DNA of 64,000 bases from Paulownia fortunei (lineage: Eukaryota > Streptophyta > Magnoliopsida > Lamiales > Paulowniaceae). The position numbers and the translations under genes are program-made. Below, in pieces: positions 12,401 through 22,485 of this stretch. The stretch lies in contig CM033115.1 of assembly GCA_019321725.1 (NCBI GenBank), forward strand, positions 11,542,673-11,606,672, given 5' to 3'. Position 1 is the stretch's first letter. Each line of letters starts with the position of its first letter. Below the pieces are notes generated by a model. The model searched no databases. It was not told where the DNA came from and worked only from the letters and a program-made list of their open reading frames with translations.

Positions 12401-12418
12401 GCCTGCTACTAATGCCAC
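12401..12418 (-). other. Primer-binding site of element 1
   Basis: On the minus strand, directly after the LTR end, the sequence is GTGGCATTAGTAGCAGGC. It is a decayed match to the initiator-methionine tRNA primer site of copia elements (TGGTATCAGAGC). It fixes the inner edge of the 5' LTR at 12420. Confidence 0.75.
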
Positions 12419-12419
12419 T

Positions 12420-13466
12420 TGTTAGAATTTATTATTGGGTGTAATTAATTCGATTAAACAGTTTACCAAATTCGTTATGTTCCAATTAATATTTGAACAA
12501 AAATTAGAACATGAAACGACATGCACAACAAAATTTAAAATTAACACCAATAATTTTAATGAGGTTTAGATCTCAATATCCTACTCTTCGAGGCCACATC
12601 CAGAGATAAAATAATCCACTATCAGTAAAGTTTAATACAATACAATAATTGGACTTATAACACAAAACCAAAGGCTCCCTCTTTATTTTGACGTCGTTCT
12701 TGTATTGCTACATTGATGGATTTGTTTACGAGATCCCCTTGACTTGAATCTGCCTTGTTGAACTTCCTTCAACGTTGACCTCCCATCAAAAGCAAAGCGT
12801 TCTCTGCCAAGAACATCCTTCGTTCAATGTGTTGTTCCGATATAGTCTGGTTTGAACTTCAAATTTTGATCACAATCTTTTATGTGCACTGGAGGGGGAA
12901 TCGGCTACCTATATTCTCTGGATTTCTTCTCTAAAATCAACAGTTCAAACTAATGTATTTTTGTGTTTGAATACACAAAACACTCTAATTGAATCCTAAA
13001 CAAATACAAGGAAAGATTCCTAGTCTATTACAAAGACTTTCCTTCCAGAATTCTACCATTAACTGTCGTATATAAATCTAAATCTTGGAGTTCAAGATTA
13101 CATAAAATTCTTTCGCTAAATCAACTCAACCACTTTGAATGGTGGAAATCAGCCAAGTCTCCTCTTCATAAAGTAAACCCATAATAACTCTACTTCCTTT
13201 TTAATTGGACATAGAATTATTAGAAGACATGTTGTAGATTTATTTCTATAAATACTACAAGCTTATATCTAATAAATCAATCCAATATGGTAAGTAGGAG
13301 AGTTTGATTCCTACAAGAAAACAAATAAGCAAGAGTTAGTTTAGCATTAAAACTCTTATTAAACATGCAAAACTTAACCTATCTTAATTAGAAGACTTAA
13401 TAAATTACACTTACTATTTTGATCAAATAATGCCAATTAAACTACATAAGTCACACGGACTTAACA
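12420..13466 (-). repeat. 5' LTR of element 1 (1047 bp)
   Basis: On the plus strand it begins TGTTAGAATT and ends CTTAACA, giving TG...CA ends and a short inverted repeat (TGTTA/TAACA). The outer half (12968-13466) is repeated at 3618-4121. The inner half has no counterpart in the truncated 3' LTR. It abuts an X-like LTR at 13467. Confidence 0.85.
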
Positions 13467-14793
13467 GTTACAATGGTGTATGAATTAGTCATTTGACTAA
13501 AAGTACTATTGTAATCTCATACATGACATGGTATACTTCGATCTATCCTTTTATTGCAGAACAATCATAAAGGGGATATTTTAGGTGCATCATTCTCGTG
13601 TATGAAGATTGAATGACCAATAAAGGATCACCACCTATCTAGAAAAATATGCAAATCTCCGATGATTTCCACTGTAATTGATTATGAAATTCATGGCTAA
13701 GGTTGGGTTGAGTGACTAGGAAATGGGTTTCTTTATTAGTATCAATGAAACAAACTACTAGAATTAAGATATCTAGGTTTTGACTAATAATCCGCACCCT
13801 CGACTTAATCAGGAGATTAATTGACTATTTTCTCTAGAGTTAACACTAAATCGGACAAGCTAATTTATTGTGTAAGTAATTAGTCTAAGAGTCAGATTAA
13901 ATTAAATTAATATGATAAATTAAATGGGATTTATTTAATTTAAGTATTGAATTAATTAAATTAATTAATTTTTAAGATAATTAATTAATATGGGCTTTTA
14001 TAATTCATTTGATGAATTATTTTAATTAATTTGATCAATTAAATTGAATCAAGTTCTATTAAGTCTTGGCTTGTAGGAAACCATCAGAAATTTAACAGAG
14101 ATTAAATTCTAGAATTGATTAGGAAAATTAGTCTTTTACTTGGAATCAAAAATTTCCCTTTTAAAATACAAGTTGGACTTGGAAAGAGATCCCATAAGAT
14201 GGAATCATCAAGATCTATAAAAGGCCCCATATGGCCAAAAATTCACAAGCTTGGTGATTGTGAAATTTGGCCATCCTCTCTCACGTAAGATAATTTGTTT
14301 TCTTGTTCTTGCACCAAAGATCCTAGTCATTGATTAATTCTTCTTTCACATTAAATACCTATATAAATAATGCTTTATTTTGTTCCATGAACCTTCATAT
14401 ACACCTTATGCAAGAACTATCGATTAAAGCTTATTAGCATAAGCCTAATTGTTATTGGGCAATCAATGTGTGAATATGTGCTCGAAGAATCAACATTTAA
14501 TATTTAGGGATTTATGGAAATCCATCCATTAATGGGGTTTGGAAATTTAAAGAGATCATCAGAGCCAACAACTTGAGTTATTTCAAGGTCATCTTCATCA
14601 ACAAGATACTTCAGGTATAATTTCTGATAGAAGCCTAAATAGTTTGTTTTACTCTTAAAGGATATTAATTTTGTATATACGCCATGAACAATCACATTGA
14701 ATCTGGGATACCAAATTTATATGTATATCATGCATGTTTTAAGATTTTTAATTTTCATTGCACTCGGTATCTTGAGATTTTGGGAACCTAATA
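13467..14793 (+). repeat. X-like copia 5' LTR, left end missing
   Basis: Plus-strand sequence collinear with the family X LTRs at 39533-39820/47121-47678 and 63412-64000: TAGTC...GAC, 'CACCTATCTAG', the TTAATTAA-rich block, then a TATA-like box (CTATAAAAGG, about 14215) and an R/U5 part. About 420 bp of the 5' end are missing because element 1 begins at 13467. It is followed by a recognisable PBS, so it was a 5' LTR of a plus-strand element whose coding part is no longer visible. Confidence 0.7.
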
Positions 14794-14812
14794 GTGGGTA
14801 TCAGAATCTAAG
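14794..14812 (+). other. Primer-binding site after the X-like LTR
   Basis: GTGGGTATCAGAATCTAAG differs little from the initiator-methionine tRNA primer site TGGTATCAGAGC. It directly follows the LTR end (CCTAATA, originally probably CTAACA). Confidence 0.7.
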
Positions 14813-16520
14813 TTATTTTGTAATTCACCTTAATTTTTCAAAATTATGCATTACAATTGTGATTTTATGTGTGATAAATAATTAATATGATTTTAACTGT
14901 CTAAACTGTTAGAACTAGATACGCCATTAACAAAAAGTCAGTCGCATGCTGCTACAGTAGCAGTCACGGACTGCAGCCGCATCGCCGTGCTTGAAAAGGC
15001 AGTGGCATTGCAACACCATTGGGAGTTGCGGCGGAGCCATGCTTACAGAAGCAATGGTGCCTGGCCACCTATGGCACCACATTGTCTCACCCAACAATTT
15101 TTACAAAATACATTATTGTTAATTATCATTTTATTCGTGATATCTCAATAAAAATAGTTTCTACTCATGAAAATTCTACATATAAGTTGACAAAGCCTCG
15201 TCCAAAATCAAATTCAAGTATTGTGTGGACTTAATTAGTGTTGCCCACAATTAAATTATTTTGGTGGAGCAACACTATTATCACTTCAATTGATGAAATT
15301 CAAATGAAAATTTGTTTAGCTAGTGACTTGAATTAAGTGGCCAAATCAAGGTTATTTAGCTCTGTTTCTTTCCTTGGACAATAGATGGGCACGTATTGAA
15401 GATATAAATGTCATGCACTGCATGGTAATTTGTGTGGTAAAGTTTATTGACATCACCCCTTATATGGATGGTATTGGGTAGGTGAGAAAATGGCCCCTTC
15501 AACTTCTGCATGGAGGAATGTGAAGTTTTTCCTCTACGCTGAAGTAAGTTTGCCTATCGGCAGATTAATTTTTATAAACTAAAGCACTTCAATTTATTTG
15601 AAAAGTAAGAGAAAAAAACAACGGAGAACACAAATTTGAGAGGCAAAGCAATGAGAGTTTGAAAAATACTTCAAAGATATTTTTTATGAATGAATTATAA
15701 GATTATTTTTTGGGAATATTGGGAATAATTAGAGAATATATTCTATAATTGTGTAAATTTTCGGTTATTATTTCTTATATTGTGGAATCGCTCTCCTCCT
15801 CATTGATGTTGATTTTTTATTAGTCAAATTAAGTAGACACTTTTGTCATTTTATTTTCTTGTCCATTCTTTTTTTTTTATTGTCTAACTAAACAAATTTA
15901 TCATTTGATAGTATAACGGAGCAAATGGCAAATTTCATGGTTCTTTGAATGGCCCAATTTCATGGGTCACAATTTATGGGCCAATTTGATGAAGTAAAAG
16001 GAATGAAAGAAGAAAAAGCCGCAGTCCGTGAAATCCAAGAGCCAATAACATTTACTCTGTGAGTGCAAGAAGGTATATTTGCCAAGCCTAATTTAGTTGG
16101 GAAAAAAAAAAGTAAAAAAGAAAGTGAAATAGTGATCGCAATTCATTTACTTCAAAAAGCGCTTTCAAAGATGTGTTTGTGAACGAATCTTGAGGGATAT
16201 ATATATATATATAGACAAATCAAATTTATGTTAAATTAAATAATGGCGCATATAAAATATTATATTAGTCATCGGTTTATACTTTTTTATTTATGTTTTA
16301 CAGTTTATCAAATTTTCAGAAATAAATAGTTAATTTAATTGATTTTCTTATATATATTTTATAAAGAAATCAAATGTCTATATAAGTATCAAGGTGTTTC
16401 AAACACTTCGCAGCTAAGAAGCTAAAGAGCAGTAAAGCTTACCCCATATGGATCATTTACATGTGTGAACTAATCAAATCATGATAAATAATTGATATAT
16501 TTATGTCTTTAGAATTCCCG
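14813..16520. other. Unassigned region downstream of the X-like LTR
   Basis: About 1.7 kb with no recognisable retroelement protein. The stretch 14940-15075 is much more GC-rich than its surroundings and may be remaining 5' leader of the X-like element. The rest is AT-rich with short A/T homopolymers and a (TA)n run near 16197-16214. No host gene was seen. Confidence 0.4.
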
Positions 16521-16524
16521 CTTC

Positions 16525-17060
16525 AAGTACCTATATAAAGGGGTCCTAGGAGCTCATTTTTTACACACAACAATCATTCAAGCTAGAGACAATTTGGGAA
16601 GGTCTCAAAATTCTTTCTACAAACTTTATCAAATTCAAAAAGATTAAAGACACTTAAGGTGGAGATCAAATCGTTCATAGCAAGATGTGCACGAAATTAT
16701 ATCACTTGATTTGAGATTATGATGGTAAGCCCTCAAATTAATATTATATAAGTTAAAATTCAACTGTAAAAGAAGTCAAAATGATGATTCTATTTTCAAG
16801 TTTTCAAATACACAAATTGTTGATTCAAAATTATAGTGTTTGATTCAATTTTCAAAGCTAAGCCACGATTACAAAAGTTCAAATTCAACTTTGGAGAAGA
16901 TTGAAATGGTAGTTACACTCAAGTTGTTAAGTTCCCAATTATTGAGAAGAATAAGAAGAATTCATTTAGAGATTGTAAATAAATTTCTTTGTTAAATTCA
17001 TAAATTTTATTTTATCACTAGTTTTTTGTATTTTGATTTTCAGACACAAAGTTTATATGT
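16525..17060 (+). promoter_or_regulatory. TATA-like box and possible LTR R/U5 remnant
   Basis: A clear CTATATAAAGGGG box at about 16529-16541 is followed by a leader-like stretch, a long non-coding A-rich part, and AAATTTTATTTTATCAC near 17006. This resembles the promoter, R and U5 of a plant LTR, but no matching second LTR, PBS or coding region was found. An isolated LTR fragment or a chance TATA box are both possible. Confidence 0.3.
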
Positions 17061-19829
17061 AAGGTCACTCAACTTTGAACATCAATTTTTGATACTTAGA
17101 GGCATAAATGTGGGAAGTCATCTGTATAATTTAACAATCCTTTAATTTAACTCTGACATTTTTCTTTTCTCATAAAAAAGTCCAATTTATCATAATATCC
17201 TACTAAATGCACAAAATAGAAATATGATAGACTTATTTATCGTATGCTTCCTTCTTTTCTGAAGCAGTTTATTTTTTTTTTTCCAAAACAATAATATCTT
17301 TGGGTCCATATCAAAATTGTATGTATTTTCTCTCAAAAGCTTTTCTAGTGATCTTTTAATATTTTTCTTTAATTTGTTGTTTTGTATTTTACTAAAAACA
17401 ATAATATGTTTGAGTTTCAAACCCTCTCTCGAGGCCTTAATGGCCAACAATTAATTCCTCCAACATTTATTCCTATTGGAAATCAATTCCATAGTATGGC
17501 TGTATACAAATTATAAGGTCAAGCATTTCAACTAAAAAGTTCTCCTTAATTTCCAAAAGGAATTTGCTTTTAATCTTTCCAACATCTTTTGAGGTTTATT
17601 GTGTCTTTTTTTTGCTATAAAATTTCATTAGAACTTCTACAAGCCAAACTATCATTGGAAGTCTTTATTTAGAAAGACATTTGATGATTTTTAATGGTAA
17701 TTGCAATCTTAGTTAACTAAATACGAAAAGAAATATATTCAGTATTTAATATGTATGATTATATTATAAATTTTTATTAACAGACATAGCGAAAAAATAA
17801 GTCAAAATATATAAAAATGAATAATATATAGATTTGTAAATATATGGATAAAATACAATTACAAAAAAATAGTTTGAGAGTCAAAATATGGGTTATTTGG
17901 ATATTATTTTTGTTAATATCGTGTTGCACTTAATTTTAAATCTTTTGGATCCTCTAGTTCAATTTGTATTTCATCGTGTACTTCAATTTTATGGATAAAC
18001 ACCTAGTTATGTGATCCACAACTAATATTTATGTAAGAAAATATTTTATACACTTGGTATTTATTTATAATATGAAATAGAAGATGAAACATAAATTTTG
18101 ATAGAGGATCTGATTAGATTTTTAAAATTATGTAGAAATTTATTTTATACGTGTCACTATATTTTTTAAATTATAGCTATGACACAACTGAAGATAATTA
18201 TTTAATAATAATTTATATTTTTTGAAATTACATATATATTTTTAAATTGTATGATATATGTTCAATTAAAACTAGTAATAATTTCAATATAATTTTAGGT
18301 TCTAAATAAATATTTCTAAATATTTTAAGATTAAGTATTATTTGTCAAGTATAATATGAGATACTTATAATACATGTGCTAAATATTATGAGAAATGATA
18401 ATGTTTTTAAATTATTGGTACATAAATTATAATAGCATCACCATGAATTATGTACAGGAGATGATATGTCAAGACAATAAAAGATAAATATAATATATTG
18501 AGTCCATAGACTCATCTTTAATTAAGTTATTTTATGATGTAAGTCAATGTTACCTGCGTGAATAGAAAAATGTTTGAGAGATTTATTTGCATCTTCAACA
18601 GAAATATGATTTTTTTTAATAAAAATATCTTGTATACTTTTCTTGCCTTGTGATGGAAAATATCGCTTCTGCATATACATTACATTGTGGGGTGGGGGGA
18701 GGGGGTACGAATACTACAAAATAGTTCAATATCAATTCATTCAAAGGTGCAAACATTCAAAGATGTCTAAATAAATACTAATCTCCAATTCTTATAAGCT
18801 CTACAAAGATGACAAATTAGGAAACAACGTAGTCTAAACAAACACGATAAACTGAAACAAAGAAATAATCAATTAGAATCTCTTAAATAAAGTTTGCGGA
18901 GGATTTGATCAAATACATTTTAGTGCAGATTAGTTGAACTAATTTATTGATACAACATTGGCGATAAAAACAAAATATTCCCAACAATTCAGTTAAAGAA
19001 TGTGCAAAAATCACAACAAAAAATTAAGTGAAAGAAAGTAAATATGAAAAAGCAAATCCTAATCAAAGCTTAGTTATATATTGAAGGCATATCTTATGGC
19101 CAAGTTTCGTTTTTTTCTCAAGTCCTTTCATTTGTAGCCCGTTGGCTTAAGGTTTATGAATAAATTGATGGTGATGTTGATGATTTTTATTTATTCAGTA
19201 ATAATAGTATTTTATCGTTGTTTTTCACTTCTAATGTTTCTTTATCATTTCAAATTAAAATTTTATTCTTAAAAATTGAAATTCTTTCCCAACCTCTTAC
19301 TTAAATTTACAATATAAATATCATTAATTCTCAACCAGTATTTTTAAGGATAATAGTATAATAAAACATAATTTTTTTTTATTTTTTTAATTTTCATTTA
19401 AAATTTCATACTCAAAAACTAAAACCGTAGATATAAAATGAAGGGAATACTTCTTTTATCTTGTGTGAAGAATTTTCTTCATTCTCTCCACCACATCATT
19501 CAAGTAGTTTTGGGAAATAACAATTTTTTTGACTTAAATAGTTCCAATTAACAGCCAGGTTCTGACTATCCAAACAAAATAATCACCTTAAACCTTTTGG
19601 TCAATAGCTATTTAGTAAATAAAATTAGAATCCCTTCTAGTCTCAATTGCACAACAACTTTGTTGAACGGAAGTCTATCCCCCGCTCTTTTTGACGCATT
19701 TTTCTACTTTCAAATTAGGAAAAAAAAAAATACCTTAGTTCAACAAAAATGCTCTTGAAAACCGAGTATAATAATATTTCTCATCCTTATATATACTGCT
19801 GGAAAAAAAACACATATAAATGGCAAGAT
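17061..19829. other. AT-rich intergenic sequence
   Basis: No gene or element was recognised. The only striking local feature is a guanine-run tract at 18689-18705. Confidence 0.5.
18689..18705 (+). other. Guanine-run tract (possible G-quadruplex or old PPT)
   Basis: GGGGTGGGGGGAGGGGG lies in otherwise very AT-rich DNA. It meets the usual G-run pattern only if the long runs are split by internal guanines. It could equally be the polypurine tract of a lost retroelement. Confidence 0.4.
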
Positions 19830-20130
19830 GTTAAGTCAAAATTTGAAATTGTCACTATTGATATCTAATAAATAACAATAACTTTTATTTGATGATCTCA
19901 CAAATTTAGCAGTAATAAAAAAAATTAATAACTAGTTAAAACTATAATTTTAATAATTAATGAAACTTATATAGCGACAACAAAAATATGATTACAAGTC
20001 ATTAGTAAAAAAACAAAATAATTGCCATTAATCACTTGTGAAAATATTTTGAGCGTCAGTACATGTATTAATTATTATTAATAGTAATAACAAAAATATA
20101 ATTCTTGTCACTACCACGCTTATAAAATTA
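19830..20130. repeat. Motif-rich AT stretch, possible DNA-transposon end
   Basis: Short words such as TTGTCACTA (19851 and 20106), GCGACAAC (19976) and GAGCGTCAG (20051) recur between AATAATTA-type tracts in both orientations. This is typical of the subterminal regions of plant CACTA or Mutator-like elements. No terminal inverted repeat, TSD or transposase was identified, so the assignment is weak. Confidence 0.25.
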
Positions 20131-20229
20131 AATATTTTGAAAAAACAAAAATTCTCGTGGCTTTGATATACATTATTAGTACAACTTTCATATTACTATT
20201 TAAGATCTTGTCATTAGTACTCTTGTTCC

Positions 20230-20386
20230 TTTTGGTGATATTTTCTGTCACGTATGCTGCCGTATAATTCTCAGAAAGGAGCAGAAGTAGACCACAGCAT
20301 ACTGCCTGTGAAATTAAAGCCACTGTCAAACAATTCATGCCCTTGGAGAGATCATTCATGAATCGGAACTTCAGGGCATCGATCAA
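20230..20386 (-). pseudogene. Possible exon relic of unknown gene
   Basis: A minus-strand open stretch with coding-like composition encodes a short polar helix (LKFRFMNDLSKGMNCL), a hydrophobic segment (ISQAVCCGLLLLL) and SENYTAAYV, then decays into AT-rich noise. The family was not recognised. It sits about 200 bp upstream of the P450 TATA box, in the opposite orientation. It could be a captured exon or a chance ORF. Confidence 0.25.
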
Positions 20387-20588
20387 TTTAATTAAACAAT
20401 TGAAGAAAGAAAATTCAAAGAGTTGATACGAGGTCTCTTATCAGCTGACGTGATGGATTTGTTTATCTTTAAGATTACTACAAAAACTATTGTTAGTTTG
20501 ACAAGAAAATTGCAGCCCAATTTTCAGCTATATTCTATTGCCATGCACATTTTGGAAAAAAGGGTTTGAATTATTTCCTTTTTCACAG

Positions 20589-20598
20589 CTATATATAT
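20589..20598 (+). promoter_or_regulatory. TATA box of the P450 gene
   Basis: CTATATATAT lies about 60 bp upstream of the start codon at 20660, leaving room for transcription to start near 20620 with a short 5' UTR. It is preceded by AT-rich sequence free of recognisable element ends. Confidence 0.6.
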
Positions 20599-20659
20599 CT
20601 GAAGGCAGAGAGCACCAACACTAAATTCTTATCTGCCTCGCAAGAATCAAATAGCAGTT

Positions 20660-22345
20660 ATGGGTTTCCAGTTCTTCCTTGACAATATTACCACTTTCTT
20701 CCTCTTTTTTTCCATCTTTTTAATAATTAGGAGATGGAAGAAATCTAAAGGCAACCGCGACCCTGCAAACCTCCCACCCGGTCCACCAAAGTTACCATTG
20801 ATTGGACATGCACACCTCCTAGGAACACTACCGTTTCGTTCTTTCAAAAACCTATCCGAAACCTATGGAGACATCATGCACTTCAAGCTCGGTGAAGTTT
20901 CCACCGTCGTCTTATCTTCGCCTGAGACCGCAAGAGAGGCGCTCAAGACCCGCGATCCTATGTTTGCGGACAAGCCGGAGAGTATAGCTGCCAAGATCAT
21001 GTGGTACGACTACAAAGACATTGCTTTCAGTCCATACAACGAGTATTGGAGACAAATGCGTAAAATATGCATTGTAGAACTCCTAAGTGCAAAGAATGTT
21101 AGATCGTTTGGTTCCATAAGGAGTGATGAGATTTCCAATCTCATAAAATCAATTCAGTCGTCCTCTGCATCTGTAATCGATCTAACTGAGAGGATCTTCA
21201 AGTTGACGAGTTCCATCACATGCAGAGCTGCATACGGTCAGGTATGCAGGGACAGAGATGCTCTGATAAAGCTTATGACTGAAGCATTACTTTTTACAGG
21301 AGGCTTTATGTTGGCTGATCTGTTTCCCTCCTCAAAGCTGCTTAACATCCTCAGTTGGAATAAGCTGAGATTGTTGAGAATGCGTAGTAAGCTTGATATG
21401 ATTCTTGACGACATCATCAATGAGCACAAAGTTAATTTCGCACCTATTAGAAGCAAGGAAGAGTCGAAAAATGGAGATATAAAAAGAAGGGGCAATGGGG
21501 AGTTAGGCAATGAAGATCTAGTTGACGTTCTACTACGGCTACAGGAAAGTGGAGAGCTTGAATTTCCAATCACCAACGACAACATCAAAGCCATCATTTA
21601 TGTAACTATCTTCCTTTCATGTTGATACTCATATTCCCCTTGTTAGTTTATTCTTGTCTATTTTATTGCCGAGTTATTTTGTCGTTGAGAAAACTAAGTG
21701 GTTGTGCTTCTATAGGACATGTTCTCAGCTGCAACTGAAACTTCATCAACAACAATCGATTGGATCATGGTAGAACTCATAAGGAACCCACATGTGAGGG
21801 CAAAGGCACAAGCAGAAGTAAGACAAGCCTTCAAAGATGGTAAGATAATCGATGAAAACGAAGTTGGAAAGTTAAAGTACCTAAAGTTGGTGGTCAAAGA
21901 AGCCTTGAGGATGCACCCTGCAACTCCTTTACTCCCCAGGGCATCCAGGGAAGATACTGAAATCAATGGCTATTATATACCTGCCAAAACAAAAATCCTG
22001 GTGAATAATTGGGGAATGGGAAGAAATCCAAAGTATTTTCCCAACCCCGAAAGTTTTCAACCAGAGAGGTTTGAGGATAATGGCATCGATTTCAATGGAG
22101 CTAATTTTGAATACTTACCTTTTGGGTCCGGGAGGAGAATGTGCCCCGGCATGACCTTCGGCCTAGCAAGCGTTGAACTTCCATTAGCTCATCTGCTCTA
22201 CCACTTTGACTGGGAACTCCCCAAAGGGATCAAGCCAAGTGATTTGGACATGAGTGAGAAGCCCGGAATAACTGCACCAAGAAAACACCATCTTAACTTA
22301 GTTGCCACTCCTTATGATCCTTCCCGTAATAGCTCTTCCTTTTGA
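20660..22345 (+). CDS. CYP71D-like: Cytochrome P450, CYP71 clan (CYP71D-like), two exons
   Basis: Spliced product of 523 residues: exon 1 at 20660-21601 (314 codons) and exon 2 at 21716-22345 (209 codons plus stop). A hydrophobic anchor (about residues 8-23) is followed by basic residues, placing it on the ER membrane facing the cytosol. The proline hinge LPPGPP is at residues 38-43. The C-helix WRQMR is at 120-124. The I-helix motif is AATET at 319-323, where A/G-G-x-D/E-T is usual. The K-helix ExxR is E376-R379, PERF is at 430-433, and the haem loop [10 protein letters not shown] at 450-459 has the iron ligand Cys457. Length and the single phase-0 intron just before the I-helix core fit CYP71 A-type P450s. 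The C-terminal [10 protein letters not shown] and overall pattern resemble the CYP71D subfamily, whose known members hydroxylate mono-, sesqui- and diterpenes or flavonoids using NADPH-P450 reductase. The substrate is unknown. All required motifs are present and no frame damage was seen, so it is likely functional. Confidence 0.93.
21602..21715 (+). other. Intron of the P450 gene (114 bp, phase 0)
   Basis: Begins GTAACT directly after codon TAT (Tyr314) and ends CTATAG before GAC (Asp315). The intron is T-rich, as in dicots. Splicing restores the I-helix sequence YDMFSA, and read-through would stop eight codons later at 21623-21625. Confidence 0.9.
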
Positions 22346-22356
22346 AAGGAGACACA

Positions 22357-22393
22357 AATAAAAAATTAATCTCTATAGTCTGCTTCAAATAAA
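22357..22393 (+). terminator. Polyadenylation signals of the P450 gene
   Basis: AATAAA occurs at 22357-22362 and again at 22388-22393, 12 and 43 bases after the stop codon, followed by T-rich sequence. Confidence 0.6.
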
Positions 22394-22485
22394 GTTGTTA
22401 TTTATCAATTTTCTCCACTACTATTGATAGAATATGTTCTCCAATTCAATTAAATTCAACTTAAATTCTTAGTGTTATGTGAAGT

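Larger units (their letters stand above)
3618..13466 (-). mobile_element. Sirevirus-like Ty1/copia retrotransposon (element 1)
   Basis: A complete-looking but dead copia element read on the minus strand: 5' LTR (13466 to 12420), PBS, gag with two zinc-knuckle regions, protease, integrase, RT, RNase H, a long spacer, a third ORF, PPT, and a truncated 3' LTR (4121 to 3618). The domain order PR-IN-RT-RH defines Ty1/copia. A long gag with a second knuckle (GHIRPKCFKL) and an extra ORF between RNase H and the 3' LTR are features of the Sirevirus (SIRE/Maximus-type) group. The flanks do not share a TSD (ATCTA before 3618, GTTAC after 13466), consistent with the missing half of the 3' LTR having been lost by deletion. 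Confidence 0.85.

Noticed and set aside
20660..21625. Single-exon truncated P450 ending at 21625
   Set aside because: GT at 21602 and AG at 21714-21715 give a normal 114-bp intron and restore the full haem-binding half, so the stop at 21625 is intronic.
21238..21966. Long minus-strand ORFs at 21238-21597 and 21694-21966
   Set aside because: They are antisense shadows of the P450 exons; the plus strand has all P450 motifs.
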